A DNA stretch of 64,000 bases from Marinilabiliaceae bacterium UBA5488 (GTDB lineage Bacteria; Bacteroidota; Bacteroidia; Bacteroidales; Marinilabiliaceae), in NCBI GenBank assembly GCA_002427105.1, contig DIPM01000021.1, positions 161,933-225,932 of the forward strand. Reading direction: 5' to 3'. The notes under the pieces are model-generated. The model was not told the DNA's origin. It did no database searches and saw only the letters and a program-made list of their open reading frames with translations. Every line of letters begins with the position of its first letter. Positions within the stretch are counted from its first letter, which is position 1. This document shows positions 6,033 through 16,091 of this stretch, in pieces. The position numbers were made by a program, and so were the translations under genes.

Positions 6033-8807
6033 ATGCCTGAAACAAAGAAAACTCTTTTCCTCCTTGATGCTTATGCCTTGATCTATAGGGCGTATTATGC
6101 TTTTATCCGGGCTCCGCGTGTTAATTCTAAAGGCTTGAATACATCTGCAATCTATGGCTTTACTAACACTTTGCTTGATATTGTTAATAATCATAATCCA
6201 ACTCACCTGGCTGTGGTAATTGATTATCCCGGCCCTACCTTTCGGGATGACTTGTATAAGGATTATAAAGCCAATCGTGAATCAACACCTGAGGACATAA
6301 AAAAGGCCGTTCCCTATATTAAGCGTATTCTCGAGGCCATGAATATTCCTTTGCTCGAAGCTGAAGGCTTTGAGGCGGATGATGTAATCGGTACTCTGGC
6401 AAAAATGGCATCAGGTAATGATTACATGACTTACATGGTTACTCCCGATAAGGACTATGCACAGCTTGTTAGTGAGGATGTTAAAATGTATAAACCTAAA
6501 TCGGGATCCAAAGATGTTGAGATTTGGGGACCTGAAGAGGTGAGGGAAATATTTAATGTACCGGAACCGGATAATGTTATAGACTTGCTTGCATTATGGG
6601 GCGATAGTGCTGATAATATTCCCGGATGTCCCGGAATAGGTGAGAAGCGCGCGAAGGATATTATAGGGAGATATGGAACTGTTGCCAATGTTTATAGTAA
6701 TATTGAGGACTTCTCAGGAAAGCAGAAAGAGAACTTAATTGAGCACAGAGCCTTGGTGGACATGGCCAGGAAGCTGGTGACCATAGAGACCCAAGTGCCA
6801 ATTGATATTAATATTGAGGAGCTGGAGCGAAAAGACCCTGAGCTGCCTCAGCTTCAGGACATTTTCGAAGAACTCGAGTTTAAAGCCATGTGGGAGCGGA
6901 TTAGTGGCGAAAAAAAGACTAAAATGGCTGCTTCTTTGCAGGGCTCGCTATTTGGTGATCAGGAGCTTGAGCTAAGTACTGCATCGGAAAACTTTAAAAC
7001 TCTGAATGAAGTAAAGCATAGCTATTATTTGATTGATAAGGATAAAGACCTGGATCGTATCCTCAAGGAATTGGCCACACTTGATGCTTTTTGTTTAGAT
7101 ACCGAAACTACAGGCCTGGAGGTGCGTGCGAGCGCTTTAATTGGAATGGCCTTTTCGTGGAAAGCACATGAAGCATTCTATGTCCCCGTTCCCCCTGATT
7201 TAGAACAGGCGCAAAGACTCCTGTCACAATTTAAGGCGATTTTCGAAAATGATGCTATTCTTAAGATAGGCCAGAATATTAAATTTGATGCGCTTATGCT
7301 TAGACAGTACGGCATAGTTCTGAAAGGTCCATTATTTGACACCATGGTTGCCCATCACCTCGTGCAGCCGGGGCTTCGCCACAATATGGATTATCTGGCG
7401 GAGGTTTATCTGAAGTACAAACCGCTTCCAATTGAATCACTCATTGGGGGAAAAGGAAAAAATCAGGGAAATATGCGTGATGTGCCTCTTGACCTGGTTA
7501 AAGAATACGCCTGTGAGGATGCTGATATTACTTATCAGCTGATGCATAAGCTTAAAGCAGAGCTTGAGTCTGAAGAACTAACTAACTTTTTTAGAGAGGT
7601 TGAGATGCCTTTAACTGAAGTTTTAATTGATATGGAAGCTGAAGGTGTTAGCTTGAATGTTGATGACCTAGAAGAGTCGGGCAAAGAACTGGAAATTAGA
7701 CTTATGGAGCTAGAGGATGAGATAATCGAAATGGCCGGTAAAAGTTTTAATATTAACAGTCCTCGACAGGTTGGTGAGATACTTTTTGATGTATTGAAAA
7801 TTGATGCAAGGGCCGGCAAGACCAAATCAGGTCAATATACTACCAATGAAGAAGTCCTGCAAAAACTGAAAGATAAGCATCCGATAGTTAGCAAAATCCT
7901 GGAACAACGCGGGCTCAGAAAGTTGCTTTCTACCTATATTGAAGCCTTACCAAAATTGGTGGATAGTAGGACGGGACGTATTCATACTACTTATAATCAG
8001 GCTCTTGTTGTTACCGGACGATTAAGTAGTAATAATCCAAACTTGCAGAATATCCCGATTCGTGATGATGAAGGCAGAGAAATTCGTCGCGCCTTTACAG
8101 CCAGCGACCATAACCATCTTTTCTTAAGTGCTGACTACTCTCAGGTTGAACTTCGCCTTATGGCACATTTAAGTGGTGACGAAGGGCTTGTTGAAGCTTT
8201 TAGAAGGGGAGAGGATATACATTCTGCTACAGCCGCCAAAATATTTAAAGTAAACCCGGATGAGGTAAGTCCTTCTATGCGTCGGAAGGCTAAAACTGCC
8301 AATTTTGGCATAATTTATGGCATTTCAGCCTTTGGTTTGTCTGAAAGGCTTAATATTCCCCGCAGTGAATCTAAGGCGATAATAGACGGCTATTTTGAAA
8401 GTTTCACAGGTGTGAAAAAATATATGGAAACTACTGTTGAATTGGCTCGCGAGCAGGGTTATGTCAGTACATACTTCGGCCGCAAGAGATATTTGCCTGA
8501 CATTAATTCCAAAAACGCTGTAGTCAGAGGAGTTGCCGAACGTAATGCTATCAACGCTCCTATTCAGGGTACTGCTGCCGATATTATTAAAAAGGCTATG
8601 GTTGATATTTCAAGGCGGCTGAAAGAAGGAGGATATAAGACCCGGATGATTCTTCAGGTGCATGATGAATTGGATTTCGATGTGCCTAAAGAGGAGCTTG
8701 AAGAGATTAAAGGCCTGGTGAAAGAGGCCATGGAGTCGGCATGTAAGTTGAATGTCCCTCTCCTTGTTGATATAGGTGTTGGTAATAACTGGCTGGAAGC
8801 TCATTAA
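6033..8807 (+). CDS. polA: DNA polymerase I
   Basis: Full three-domain Pol I of 924 residues for Okazaki-fragment processing and repair synthesis. Order: N-terminal 5'-3' exonuclease (FLLDAYALIYRAYYAF; VTPDKDYAQLV; ALWGDSADNIPGCPGIG), then a 3'-5' exonuclease domain that keeps the first catalytic motif DTETTGLE near residue 350 and the YACEDADIT motif, so proofreading is probably active. The polymerase domain follows with motif A (SADYSQVELRLMAHLS), motif B (RRKAKTANFGIIYG) and motif C (LQVHDELDFDVP). Start ATG at 6033 fits the family. The following DUF456 gene is 33 bases away. Confidence 0.98.
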   Translation: MPETKKTLFLLDAYALIYRAYYAFIRAPRVNSKGLNTSAIYGFTNTLLDIVNNHNPTHLAVVIDYPGPTFRDDLYKDYKANRESTPEDIKKAVPYIKRILEAMNIPLLEAEGFEADDVIGTLAKMASGNDYMTYMVTPDKDYAQLVSEDVKMYKPKSGSKDVEIWGPEEVREIFNVPEPDNVIDLLALWGDSADNIPGCPGIGEKRAKDIIGRYGTVANVYSNIEDFSGKQKENLIEHRALVDMARKLVTIETQVPIDINIEELERKDPELPQLQDIFEELEFKAMWERISGEKKTKMAASLQGSLFGDQELELSTASENFKTLNEVKHSYYLIDKDKDLDRILKELATLDAFCLDTETTGLEVRASALIGMAFSWKAHEAFYVPVPPDLEQAQRLLSQFKAIFENDAILKIGQNIKFDALMLRQYGIVLKGPLFDTMVAHHLVQPGLRHNMDYLAEVYLKYKPLPIESLIGGKGKNQGNMRDVPLDLVKEYACEDADITYQLMHKLKAELESEELTNFFREVEMPLTEVLIDMEAEGVSLNVDDLEESGKELEIRLMELEDEIIEMAGKSFNINSPRQVGEILFDVLKIDARAGKTKSGQYTTNEEVLQKLKDKHPIVSKILEQRGLRKLLSTYIEALPKLVDSRTGRIHTTYNQALVVTGRLSSNNPNLQNIPIRDDEGREIRRAFTASDHNHLFLSADYSQVELRLMAHLSGDEGLVEAFRRGEDIHSATAAKIFKVNPDEVSPSMRRKAKTANFGIIYGISAFGLSERLNIPRSESKAIIDGYFESFTGVKKYMETTVELAREQGYVSTYFGRKRYLPDINSKNAVVRGVAERNAINAPIQGTAADIIKKAMVDISRRLKEGGYKTRMILQVHDELDFDVPKEELEEIKGLVKEAMESACKLNVPLLVDIGVGNNWLEAH

Positions 8808-8840
8808 GATTTTGCTTATTACTTTGAAAAGATTAAAAAT

Positions 8841-9317
8841 ATGGACGTATTGCTTCTTATTGTTGGAATCATCCTGCTGATAGCCGGACTCGTTGGTTGT
8901 ATTGTCCCTATGATTCCGGGACCTCCTCTGGGGTTTTTAGCTCTTTTGGCTTTGCATTTTACAAAATGGGGCGATTTCAGCGCCGGGTTTTTGTGGGGTG
9001 CTGCAGCAGCAGCACTTATTGTAACACTGCTTGACTATCTTGTTCCGGTTTGGGGCACAAAACGATTTGGCGGTTCTAAAGCTGGGGTATGGGGAGCATC
9101 TATTGGATTAGTTGTGGGCATGTTTTTGGGTCCCGCGGGCATTATTTTAGGTCCTTTTGTTGGTGCATTTATTGGAGAAATGGCTACTAATAATGAAAGC
9201 AGCAGGGCTTTAAAAGCGGCCTTTGGTTCTTTTATTGGTCTTATTGTAGGAGTGGTTTTAAAACTGGCGGTTTGCGGGGTTTACACCTGGTACTTCTTTA
9301 AGGAATGGTTATTTTAG
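8841..9317 (+). CDS. DUF456 membrane protein
   Basis: A 158-residue integral membrane protein with about four or five hydrophobic segments and glycine-rich stretches (GCIVPMIPGPPLGF near residue 21, LGPAGIILGPFVGAF near residue 95). The PGPPLGF motif is characteristic of DUF456. Function unknown. It lies 33 bases after polA and ends in a strong terminator, so it probably shares the polA transcript. Confidence 0.85.
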   Translation: MDVLLLIVGIILLIAGLVGCIVPMIPGPPLGFLALLALHFTKWGDFSAGFLWGAAAAALIVTLLDYLVPVWGTKRFGGSKAGVWGASIGLVVGMFLGPAGIILGPFVGAFIGEMATNNESSRALKAAFGSFIGLIVGVVLKLAVCGVYTWYFFKEWLF

Positions 9318-9330
9318 GTCTTCTATAGAA

Positions 9331-9375
9331 AATAATAAGGACGACTGAAAGTAATTCATCAGTCGTCCTTATATT
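9331..9375. terminator. Bidirectional terminator between DUF456 and S41 protease genes
   Basis: Arms AAGGACGACTGA (9337-9348) and TCAGTCGTCCTT (9359-9370) form a perfect 12-bp stem with a 10-base loop, flanked by A- and T-rich runs on both sides. It can serve both convergent genes. Confidence 0.85.
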
Positions 9376-9400
9376 ATTCTATTCTTTTGTTCCAAAGTGC

Positions 9401-11110
9401 TTATTTGTAGCGGCGATCGCCGGCATGAGTCAATACAGTCCCATTAAGCATTCCGTTATATTTAGTTTTGTCCGATAGAGTTTCTTTAGCTAGGTTTATC
9501 TCATTGTCAGATTGCAGATTGTATATAATTGCACCCTTTTGATAGTAGTACCTGCGGAGAATTTCCATTGCAAGCATTTCGCTTACTTCGTCTTTTGCAT
9601 GCTTAAGCGAGCGGTCAACTTTCGGGGTTAAGACTAATTCGAGTCTGTCAAATGCTTCTTTATCCAATTCATAATATTCCTCCTTCTGAGCCGCAGTTTT
9701 AAGCTTCTTAAAAAGATCAATGGATTCTGATTCATATTTGAAATCATCTAAGGATTCTACATAAGAAGTAAAGTTGTCATACAGTTCATCGCTAACCCGG
9801 AATGTCTCGGGCGTAGCAATAGAAGGCGTGTCAGAGGCGTAAAGTGTGGCAAAATCAAAGATGGTTTGTTGAAGCATTAAAGCTATCGTTATGTTGGAAA
9901 ACTTTTCTTGCTCAATGGTAATATCAGGGGAGATACCCCCGCCGTCAAGAACTACGCGCCCTCCTTTCGTACTGAACTCTTTCATAAGAGAGTCGGGTAT
10001 CAGACCTACACTGCCATCTTCATTCCGCTTGGCATAATCAACAGCCTGAATACAACGCCCGCTAGGGATGTAATATTTTGCCGTCGTTACCTTTAAACTT
10101 GAATTATAGGCAAGAGCCCGGGTTGTTTGTACCAAACCTTTCCCAAAAGACCGTTGCCCGATAATTATTGCACGGTCGTGGTCTTGAAGTGCCCCGGCAA
10201 CAATTTCCGAGGCGGAGGCTGAACCCCTGTTGATTAGAACTGCCATGGGCATTATTGTGTCAAGCGGCTCGCGTGGGGCACGGTATGTTTTATCCCATTG
10301 AGATACTTTTCCGCGTGTGCTAACAATTTCGCTTCCTCGCGGTAAAAACAGGTTGGCGATTTTCACTGATTCATCCATTAGTCCTCCGGGATTACCGCGT
10401 AAATCAAGAATCAGATTTTGAAGATTGCCGCTTTTCTTAAGCTCGTTATATGCCTTTTCTACCTCGGCTGTACAGTTTTGAGTAAAATTGTTGAGAATAA
10501 TTAAGCCGGTATTGGCGTTTACCATACCGTAATAGGGAACCGGATTTATCTGTATCACACGCCTGGTGATAGTTATGCCCAAATCTTTTGCAAGTCCTGT
10601 GCGATTAACCAGCACTTTTACCTCGGTGCCAGCCGCTCCCTTCAATTTTTCGCTAACTTCAGATGTTTCTTTTTTGCGCATGGAAACACCATCTATCTCA
10701 ATAATCCTATCGCCTGCTTTAAGTCCGGCCTCTTGCGCCGGCATTCCCTCGTAAGGCTCAGAAATAACAACCCATTCGCCACGCTTTGTAATTAAAGCAC
10801 CGATGCCGGCATACTCGCCTGTTGTCATAAATCTGAAATCATCCATCTCATCTTCTGGTATGAAGGTGGTATAGGGATCCAGAGATTCGAGCATTGCGTC
10901 TATCCCTGTTTGTATTAGCTTTTCCGGCTCAGTCTCATCTACATAGTAGCTGTCAAGCTCACGGAATAATGAATAGAAAATATCCAGATTTTTTACTATT
11001 TCAAAGTTGCGACGATCGGTTGTGGCTGCAATAAAACTTACCGAAATTACAACAATTGACAGGATGCTTACTATCCACCCTTTTGTTGTTAATCCTCCTC
11101 TTTTTGCCAT
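9401..11110 (-). CDS. S41-family C-terminal processing protease (CtpA-like)
   Basis: Periplasmic serine protease, 569 residues. An N-terminal membrane anchor (residues about 9-27) is followed by a helical region, a PDZ domain with the AGLKAGDRIIEIDG signature (about residues 125-140) and the S41 catalytic core: GSASASEIVAGALQD holds the serine, GQRSFGKGLVQ the lysine. A C-terminal extension of about 170 residues follows. It has its own -7 box and a terminator behind. A second S41 protease at 20711 is a diverged paralogue. Likely targets are envelope proteins or peptidoglycan enzymes; none can be named from sequence. Confidence 0.92.
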   Translation of the reverse strand: MAKRGGLTTKGWIVSILSIVVISVSFIAATTDRRNFEIVKNLDIFYSLFRELDSYYVDETEPEKLIQTGIDAMLESLDPYTTFIPEDEMDDFRFMTTGEYAGIGALITKRGEWVVISEPYEGMPAQEAGLKAGDRIIEIDGVSMRKKETSEVSEKLKGAAGTEVKVLVNRTGLAKDLGITITRRVIQINPVPYYGMVNANTGLIILNNFTQNCTAEVEKAYNELKKSGNLQNLILDLRGNPGGLMDESVKIANLFLPRGSEIVSTRGKVSQWDKTYRAPREPLDTIMPMAVLINRGSASASEIVAGALQDHDRAIIIGQRSFGKGLVQTTRALAYNSSLKVTTAKYYIPSGRCIQAVDYAKRNEDGSVGLIPDSLMKEFSTKGGRVVLDGGGISPDITIEQEKFSNITIALMLQQTIFDFATLYASDTPSIATPETFRVSDELYDNFTSYVESLDDFKYESESIDLFKKLKTAAQKEEYYELDKEAFDRLELVLTPKVDRSLKHAKDEVSEMLAMEILRRYYYQKGAIIYNLQSDNEINLAKETLSDKTKYNGMLNGTVLTHAGDRRYK

Positions 11111-11136
11111 TATATTACTCTTTTTTGTGTGTGATA

Positions 11137-11144
11137 CAAATCTA
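11137..11144 (-). promoter_or_regulatory. Candidate -7 box for the S41 protease
   Basis: Minus-strand TAGATTTG, a perfect TAnnTTTG, 27 bases before the ATG at 11110. Confidence 0.4.
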
Positions 11145-11178
11145 AGAAAGATTCTCGAATCTGCTTTAGTCTGATTGT

Positions 11179-13533
11179 TTAATCTTTAAGGTCTTCATCT
11201 CTGGCACATATAAATTTTCTTACCAAGCTGTTGCCCTTGCTGTCAATAAGGCTAATTTGCTGAGACCCCGGTTCCGGTAATATCTCCATTTCATGACTAT
11301 CTTCGGTACTACCCAAGTATTTCCCATTAAGGTGCCAATATACTGTCTCCCCCTCTCTTCGATGAACCGCCCTTATTACCATTCTGCTCAAATTCCCGCT
11401 TAAATCGCGAGGAATAAGTACGGTAGTGTTGGCAGGCGGATATATAAGATCCATATTAGCTTCATTATCGGAAAGTTCAAAACCCCCCTTATAGGGAGGT
11501 AAGGTGATATATTCAGGGTGATATTTGCGATAATACCATTCCATTAATGGAGGAAGTACAAAATAGCTCTTGCTGATAATCCCTCCATCTTTTTCATGCT
11601 CCAGGGAAGTGCGATAAAGGCCGTCCGGGCTAAGGTGAATTAATTTATGATATGGGCAGGCAAAGGTTTTTTTTACAGTGTTAGGAATCAAAGTGACAAC
11701 AGGATTGGGACAGAAGCTAGAGGCTCTTTCGCCCGATTGGGAGCATGTCTCCTGCTCTATCATATCGTCATAAGGAATTTGTAGCCTGGATGTTGCAGGT
11801 AGTAAGTTGAATAGTTCAAAGAGGATTGGACCGGCTGCCGTGCCGCCTACTATTCCCGGTCGCCCTTCGCCTGAAGCATTCCCTACCCATACAGCAACTA
11901 CATATTCGGGAGTTAGCCCAACAGCCCATGCATCTCTAAATCCAAAACTGGTGCCGGTTTTCCATGCTATTTGGCGTGATGAGGAAAAGTTTTCCCATCC
12001 AGATTCTTCAATAGGGCGCTCAAGCCCGGTAAGGGCTTTAAGTGTAAAGTAAATTGGGGCAGCTTTAAGTGTTGGTGAATAATCATTTGAACTTTTATGG
12101 ATAATTTCTTCCTCCTGTGGTAAGAGTTGTAATGGACGAAAGGTTCTTGAAGAGTAGCTACAGTTGTTATCCAGATAGTAATTTAGAGTCCGGCCCAAGG
12201 AGGCATAAGCGCCGGCAAGATCCCACAAGGATACTTCGCAACCACCCAGAATTAGACTTAGTCCATAGTGTGTATAAGGCTTGTCAATGGTTCTGAAACC
12301 TACTTCTTTGAGATTCTTGACAAAGCGTTGACCGTCATAATCATTAAGCAGTCTAACAAAGGGTATGTTCAACGAGCGCGATAGAGCCTTGTTGGCCGGA
12401 ACGGCTCCGTCGAAACGACGCTGGTAGTTCTGAGGGGTATAGCTGCGATAATAGGTGGGTATATCGGGTAATAATGATTCCGGAAGAATTAGGCCTTCTT
12501 GCAAGGCATAAGCATAAAGGAAAGGTTTCAGTACACTGCCCGAACTCCTTGATGATCTGATTATATCAACATTGTATCCTTTCTCGCTATGCTTTCCCTT
12601 GCTATTTCCGACGTATGCCAATACTTCACCCGTTTCAACTGAAGCAATAATTGCAGCAGCATTATATATCTCATTATTTTGCAGGATTTTGCTATGTCGT
12701 TCTACAATTTCTGCGGCTAGTCTTTGAAGCTCTGAGTCGATTGATAATCGAGTGAATGAACCCCTTTGTTTAATGATTTGCCGGTCGAGCAGGTGAGGAG
12801 CCAGTTGAGGTGTGGCTTGTGGCGCATCAGGAAGATCTTCCAGCAGGGAAAGCTGTAGTTCCGTATCCGACATTAGCCCTTTCTTATGAATCTTCTGTAA
12901 GAGACGGTTACGTTTCTGTTCGAGTTCATCTCTACCTTTGCCCGGGTGCATCAACGAGGGTGCATTGGGCAAAACTGCCAGAAGTGCCGTTTCCGACCAG
13001 GTCAATTCTGCTGTGGGATGATTGAAATACCTCCATGAGGCGGCTTCAATTCCTACTGTATTTCCACCAAAAGGGGCATGGGCAGCATATAACTCTAAAA
13101 TGGAATCCTTACTAAGTGAGGCTTCCATCCTAAGAGCTAATATAATTTCTTTTAGCTTATGAAGTATTGTGCGCGGTGCAGGACGGGCCAAGCGTATAAG
13201 CTGCATCGTAATAGTACTCCCGCCACTTACAACACGCCGGTTTTTGATGTTTGATAAGAAAGCCCTGCTCAGCGACACGGGATTCACGCCCGGATGATAG
13301 TAAAAGTACTCGTCCTCAAAAAGTAGTATGGCCTGCTTGAATTTTTCGGGGAGGGAATCTCCCGGAGGGAATCTCCACTGCTCATCATCTGCAATGTGTG
13401 CCGATAGCAATACATTATTTCGATCACTTATGACAGTGGAATAGGAAACATCAAATTTTACTACAGGAATAAAAAGAAATATGAGCACTAAGCCTGAAAT
13501 GCCAAAAATTATCCATTTCTGCCTGGTGCTCAT
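11179..13533 (-). CDS. pbpC: Penicillin-binding protein 1C
   Basis: Bifunctional peptidoglycan glycosyltransferase/transpeptidase, about 784 residues. An N-terminal transmembrane helix is followed by the GT51 domain (FEDEYFYYHPGVNPVSL with the catalytic glutamate; GGSTITMQLIRL), a transpeptidase domain with the SxxK serine in SSGSVLKPF and the KTGTS box, and the PBP1C-specific C-terminal domain (about the last 100 residues). The start is set at ATG 13533 (MSTRQKW); a TTG at 13557 would add eight residues. It begins about 30 bases after the beta-glucosidase stop, so cotranscription is likely. PbpC commonly sits beside an alpha-2-macroglobulin gene; here that partner is 36 kb away. Confidence 0.94.
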   Translation of the reverse strand: MSTRQKWIIFGISGLVLIFLFIPVVKFDVSYSTVISDRNNVLLSAHIADDEQWRFPPGDSLPEKFKQAILLFEDEYFYYHPGVNPVSLSRAFLSNIKNRRVVSGGSTITMQLIRLARPAPRTILHKLKEIILALRMEASLSKDSILELYAAHAPFGGNTVGIEAASWRYFNHPTAELTWSETALLAVLPNAPSLMHPGKGRDELEQKRNRLLQKIHKKGLMSDTELQLSLLEDLPDAPQATPQLAPHLLDRQIIKQRGSFTRLSIDSELQRLAAEIVERHSKILQNNEIYNAAAIIASVETGEVLAYVGNSKGKHSEKGYNVDIIRSSRSSGSVLKPFLYAYALQEGLILPESLLPDIPTYYRSYTPQNYQRRFDGAVPANKALSRSLNIPFVRLLNDYDGQRFVKNLKEVGFRTIDKPYTHYGLSLILGGCEVSLWDLAGAYASLGRTLNYYLDNNCSYSSRTFRPLQLLPQEEEIIHKSSNDYSPTLKAAPIYFTLKALTGLERPIEESGWENFSSSRQIAWKTGTSFGFRDAWAVGLTPEYVVAVWVGNASGEGRPGIVGGTAAGPILFELFNLLPATSRLQIPYDDMIEQETCSQSGERASSFCPNPVVTLIPNTVKKTFACPYHKLIHLSPDGLYRTSLEHEKDGGIISKSYFVLPPLMEWYYRKYHPEYITLPPYKGGFELSDNEANMDLIYPPANTTVLIPRDLSGNLSRMVIRAVHRREGETVYWHLNGKYLGSTEDSHEMEILPEPGSQQISLIDSKGNSLVRKFICARDEDLKD

Positions 13534-13565
13534 ATTTTTAAAAGGAAATTTCACCAAGTTTTCTT

Positions 13566-15782
13566 CTACTTTAATTCAAACTTGACTTTTGTTTTGATAT
13601 CGCTTGAGGAGGAGCCGATCAGGGCCTCGAAGGCTCCTGGTTCTGATACCCAATCAGCTTGTTTATCATCGTAAAATTGAAGTAAAGAATTATCAATTGT
13701 AAACTCTACAACTTTAGTTTCTCCGGGCTCCAGGCTCACTTTTGTAAATCCTTTCAGTTCCTTGGGAGGTCTTGGAAGTGAAGATTTTTTATCGGAAATA
13801 TAAAGCTGGACAACTTCGCTACCTGCCCTAGTACCTGTATTCTTAACTTCCAAACTGCAAATTATTTTTCCATCACGACTAAGCCGGCTCGAATTGACCC
13901 TGGCTTTGCCATACTCAAAAGTAGTATAGCTTAAGCCATGACCGAAACTAAAGAGAGGCTTTATCTTCTTAAGGTCGTGCCAGCGATAGCCCACAAATAT
14001 TCCCTCGTTATATCTAACAATGCCATCTTTACCGGGATAATCACCTGCGGAATGTGCTGCATTATCAGTTAATTTGACCGGAAAGGAAAAAGGAAGTTTT
14101 CCTGATGGGTTAACATCACCAGTCAATATATCAGCCAGAGCCTTGCCTGATTCAGAACCTAAAAACCAGCCTTGCACGATAGCAGGCACTTTTTCAACCC
14201 AGGGCATTGCTACTGCATTACCGGAGATATTAACCACCACAAGGTTTTTGTTTATATCAGCAAGTTGCTCGATTAACTTGTCTTGTGCGTAAGGAAGATC
14301 TAAAGAAGCGCGATCCGAGCCTTCAGCATCCTGACCTTCACTCTTATTCAAACCACCGAAGAAGATTACATAATCGGCGTCTTTTGCCAATGAAAGAGCT
14401 TCGTTTATCAGTTCTTGCTCTGAACGGCTCTCACTTAAATCCTGCCCTGTTGAAACGTTATTGTAGCTTGTGCTTAGGTCGCCCACATAACCGCGAGCAT
14501 AACTAACTTCAATCGCCGGCTCTAGTCTCATACGCAAGCCGTCAAGAGGTGATATTTCATATTTTGCCTTTAATGATGAGCTACCTCCGCCAACTGTCAT
14601 CATCTTAATAGCATTTTCTCCTATTACTACTACTCTCTTTACATTGCTTGTGTTAATTGGCAATATATTTCCGTCATTTTTAAGGAGAACTATACCTTCC
14701 TGAGATATTTCTCTGGCAGCCCTGCTGTGTTCTTCACTTACCATCGAGCCGAAAGGACGCGAACGATCCATTTCTGTGCGAAAGATTAGACGTAGTACAT
14801 TCCTTGCTTTAAAATCAAGCTCTTCAGTCCCTACTTCACCTGATTTGATTAACTCAAGATAGGGACGAGCAAGATAGTAGTTGTCGTAGGCATTGCTTGC
14901 TCCCCATGAAAGGCCATCTGTCCAGCTTCCAAACTCCATATCCAAGCCTTTGTGTATAGCTTCACGTGTATCATGAACTCCACCCCAGTCGGAAACTACA
15001 ACTCCGTCAAATCCCCACTCTTCACGAAGAATGGTGTTAAGCAGGTAGTCGTTATGGCAACAATGCTCTCCTCTAAACTTGTTGTAGGCTCCCATAATTG
15101 CCCAGGTTCCGCCTTCCTGTACGGCAGCCTTAAATGCTGGCAGATAAATCTCCCGGAGCGCGCGTTCATCAACCTGAACATCTATAGATCCTCTGTCTGT
15201 TTCTTGATTGTTTACGGCAAAGTGCTTCACGCAAGCAGCTACTCCGTTTGCTTGTATTCCCTTGATGTAAGGAACTACCATTTGCGAAGCCAGGAAAGGA
15301 TCTTCTCCCATGTATTCAAAATTTCGGCCGTTGAGCGGTGTGCGATATATGTTTACTCCGGGCCCCAATACAACTGTTTTTTTGCGATATCTGGCTTCCT
15401 CACCAAGCGCGACACCATATTTCATCGACATTTCAGGATTCCAGGATGCGGCTAGAGCCGTTAATGCAGGGAAAGCTGTACAAGAGTCATTAGTCCATCC
15501 GGCCTGTGACCACTCGTCCCATAAAACTTCGGGACGGATTCCGTGGGGTCCATCAGTCATCCAAACTTCGGGAATTCCGAGCCGGGCAACCCCCGCCGAG
15601 CTGAATTTTGATTGCGCATGTAAAAGCGCTACTTTTTCCTCGGTAGTAAGGTGCGACATTACATCGCCAATTCTCTCCTCCAAGGGTTTAGATTCATCCA
15701 TATAGACCGGAATGTTCTGCGAAAGCATAGGTGTGATCCAGCCTGAGAAACCTATTATCACTGCAAATAACAAATTTTTCAT
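13566..15782 (-). CDS. Glycoside hydrolase family 3 beta-glucosidase
   Basis: Secreted or periplasmic GH3 enzyme of 738 residues with a signal peptide (cleavage near residue 21, PMLSQ). The (beta/alpha)8 domain carries the KHFAVNNQE motif and the nucleophile D265 in VVVSDWGG; the second domain and a C-terminal fibronectin type III-like domain (about residues 640-735) complete the usual layout. Activity on beta-glucosides or beta-xylosides cannot be separated by eye. A perfect -7 box precedes it and pbpC follows closely. There is no SusC/SusD pair nearby, so it is not in a typical polysaccharide utilisation locus. Confidence 0.93.
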   Translation of the reverse strand: MKNLLFAVIIGFSGWITPMLSQNIPVYMDESKPLEERIGDVMSHLTTEEKVALLHAQSKFSSAGVARLGIPEVWMTDGPHGIRPEVLWDEWSQAGWTNDSCTAFPALTALAASWNPEMSMKYGVALGEEARYRKKTVVLGPGVNIYRTPLNGRNFEYMGEDPFLASQMVVPYIKGIQANGVAACVKHFAVNNQETDRGSIDVQVDERALREIYLPAFKAAVQEGGTWAIMGAYNKFRGEHCCHNDYLLNTILREEWGFDGVVVSDWGGVHDTREAIHKGLDMEFGSWTDGLSWGASNAYDNYYLARPYLELIKSGEVGTEELDFKARNVLRLIFRTEMDRSRPFGSMVSEEHSRAAREISQEGIVLLKNDGNILPINTSNVKRVVVIGENAIKMMTVGGGSSSLKAKYEISPLDGLRMRLEPAIEVSYARGYVGDLSTSYNNVSTGQDLSESRSEQELINEALSLAKDADYVIFFGGLNKSEGQDAEGSDRASLDLPYAQDKLIEQLADINKNLVVVNISGNAVAMPWVEKVPAIVQGWFLGSESGKALADILTGDVNPSGKLPFSFPVKLTDNAAHSAGDYPGKDGIVRYNEGIFVGYRWHDLKKIKPLFSFGHGLSYTTFEYGKARVNSSRLSRDGKIICSLEVKNTGTRAGSEVVQLYISDKKSSLPRPPKELKGFTKVSLEPGETKVVEFTIDNSLLQFYDDKQADWVSEPGAFEALIGSSSSDIKTKVKFELK

Positions 15783-16091
15783 CGTGCTTTAATTAATTAT
15801 TAGAAATAAACACTCAAATATAAAACTATAATTACTAATATGTGTGTTTTATCTATCCTTTCTCAAATTGTTGTATTGCCCTATAAGCAAATAAACATAG
15901 ATAGCCATTATACTAAGAGGGCTTATTTTAAGCGAAATATTATAACTCTATTCTAAAATTGTCTTTAAGGCATTTGTTTCAATCAAAAGTGCTTATATTT
16001 ATTAATAGAAAATTTGTGTTGCTGTATTTTGTGTTTTCTGAATTTATCCAATTTCATAAGAAAATGATAAACAATATTTATTTAGATTTAT
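15783..16091. other. Divergent intergenic region, beta-glucosidase and pectin methylesterase
   Basis: 309 AT-rich bases between divergent genes. It contains the minus-strand -7 box at 15815-15822. Near 16027 a weaker TATTTTG sequence could drive the esterase. I see no repeat, RNA motif or small gene. Confidence 0.6.
15815..15822 (-). promoter_or_regulatory. -7 promoter box for beta-glucosidase-pbpC
   Basis: Minus-strand TATATTTG, perfect consensus, 33 bases before the ATG at 15782. Confidence 0.45.

Noticed and set aside
14952..15455. A 167-residue open frame on the plus strand inside the beta-glucosidase gene
   Set aside because: Antisense to a complete GH3 enzyme with intact motifs; no recognisable protein content and it is a shadow of the real codons.
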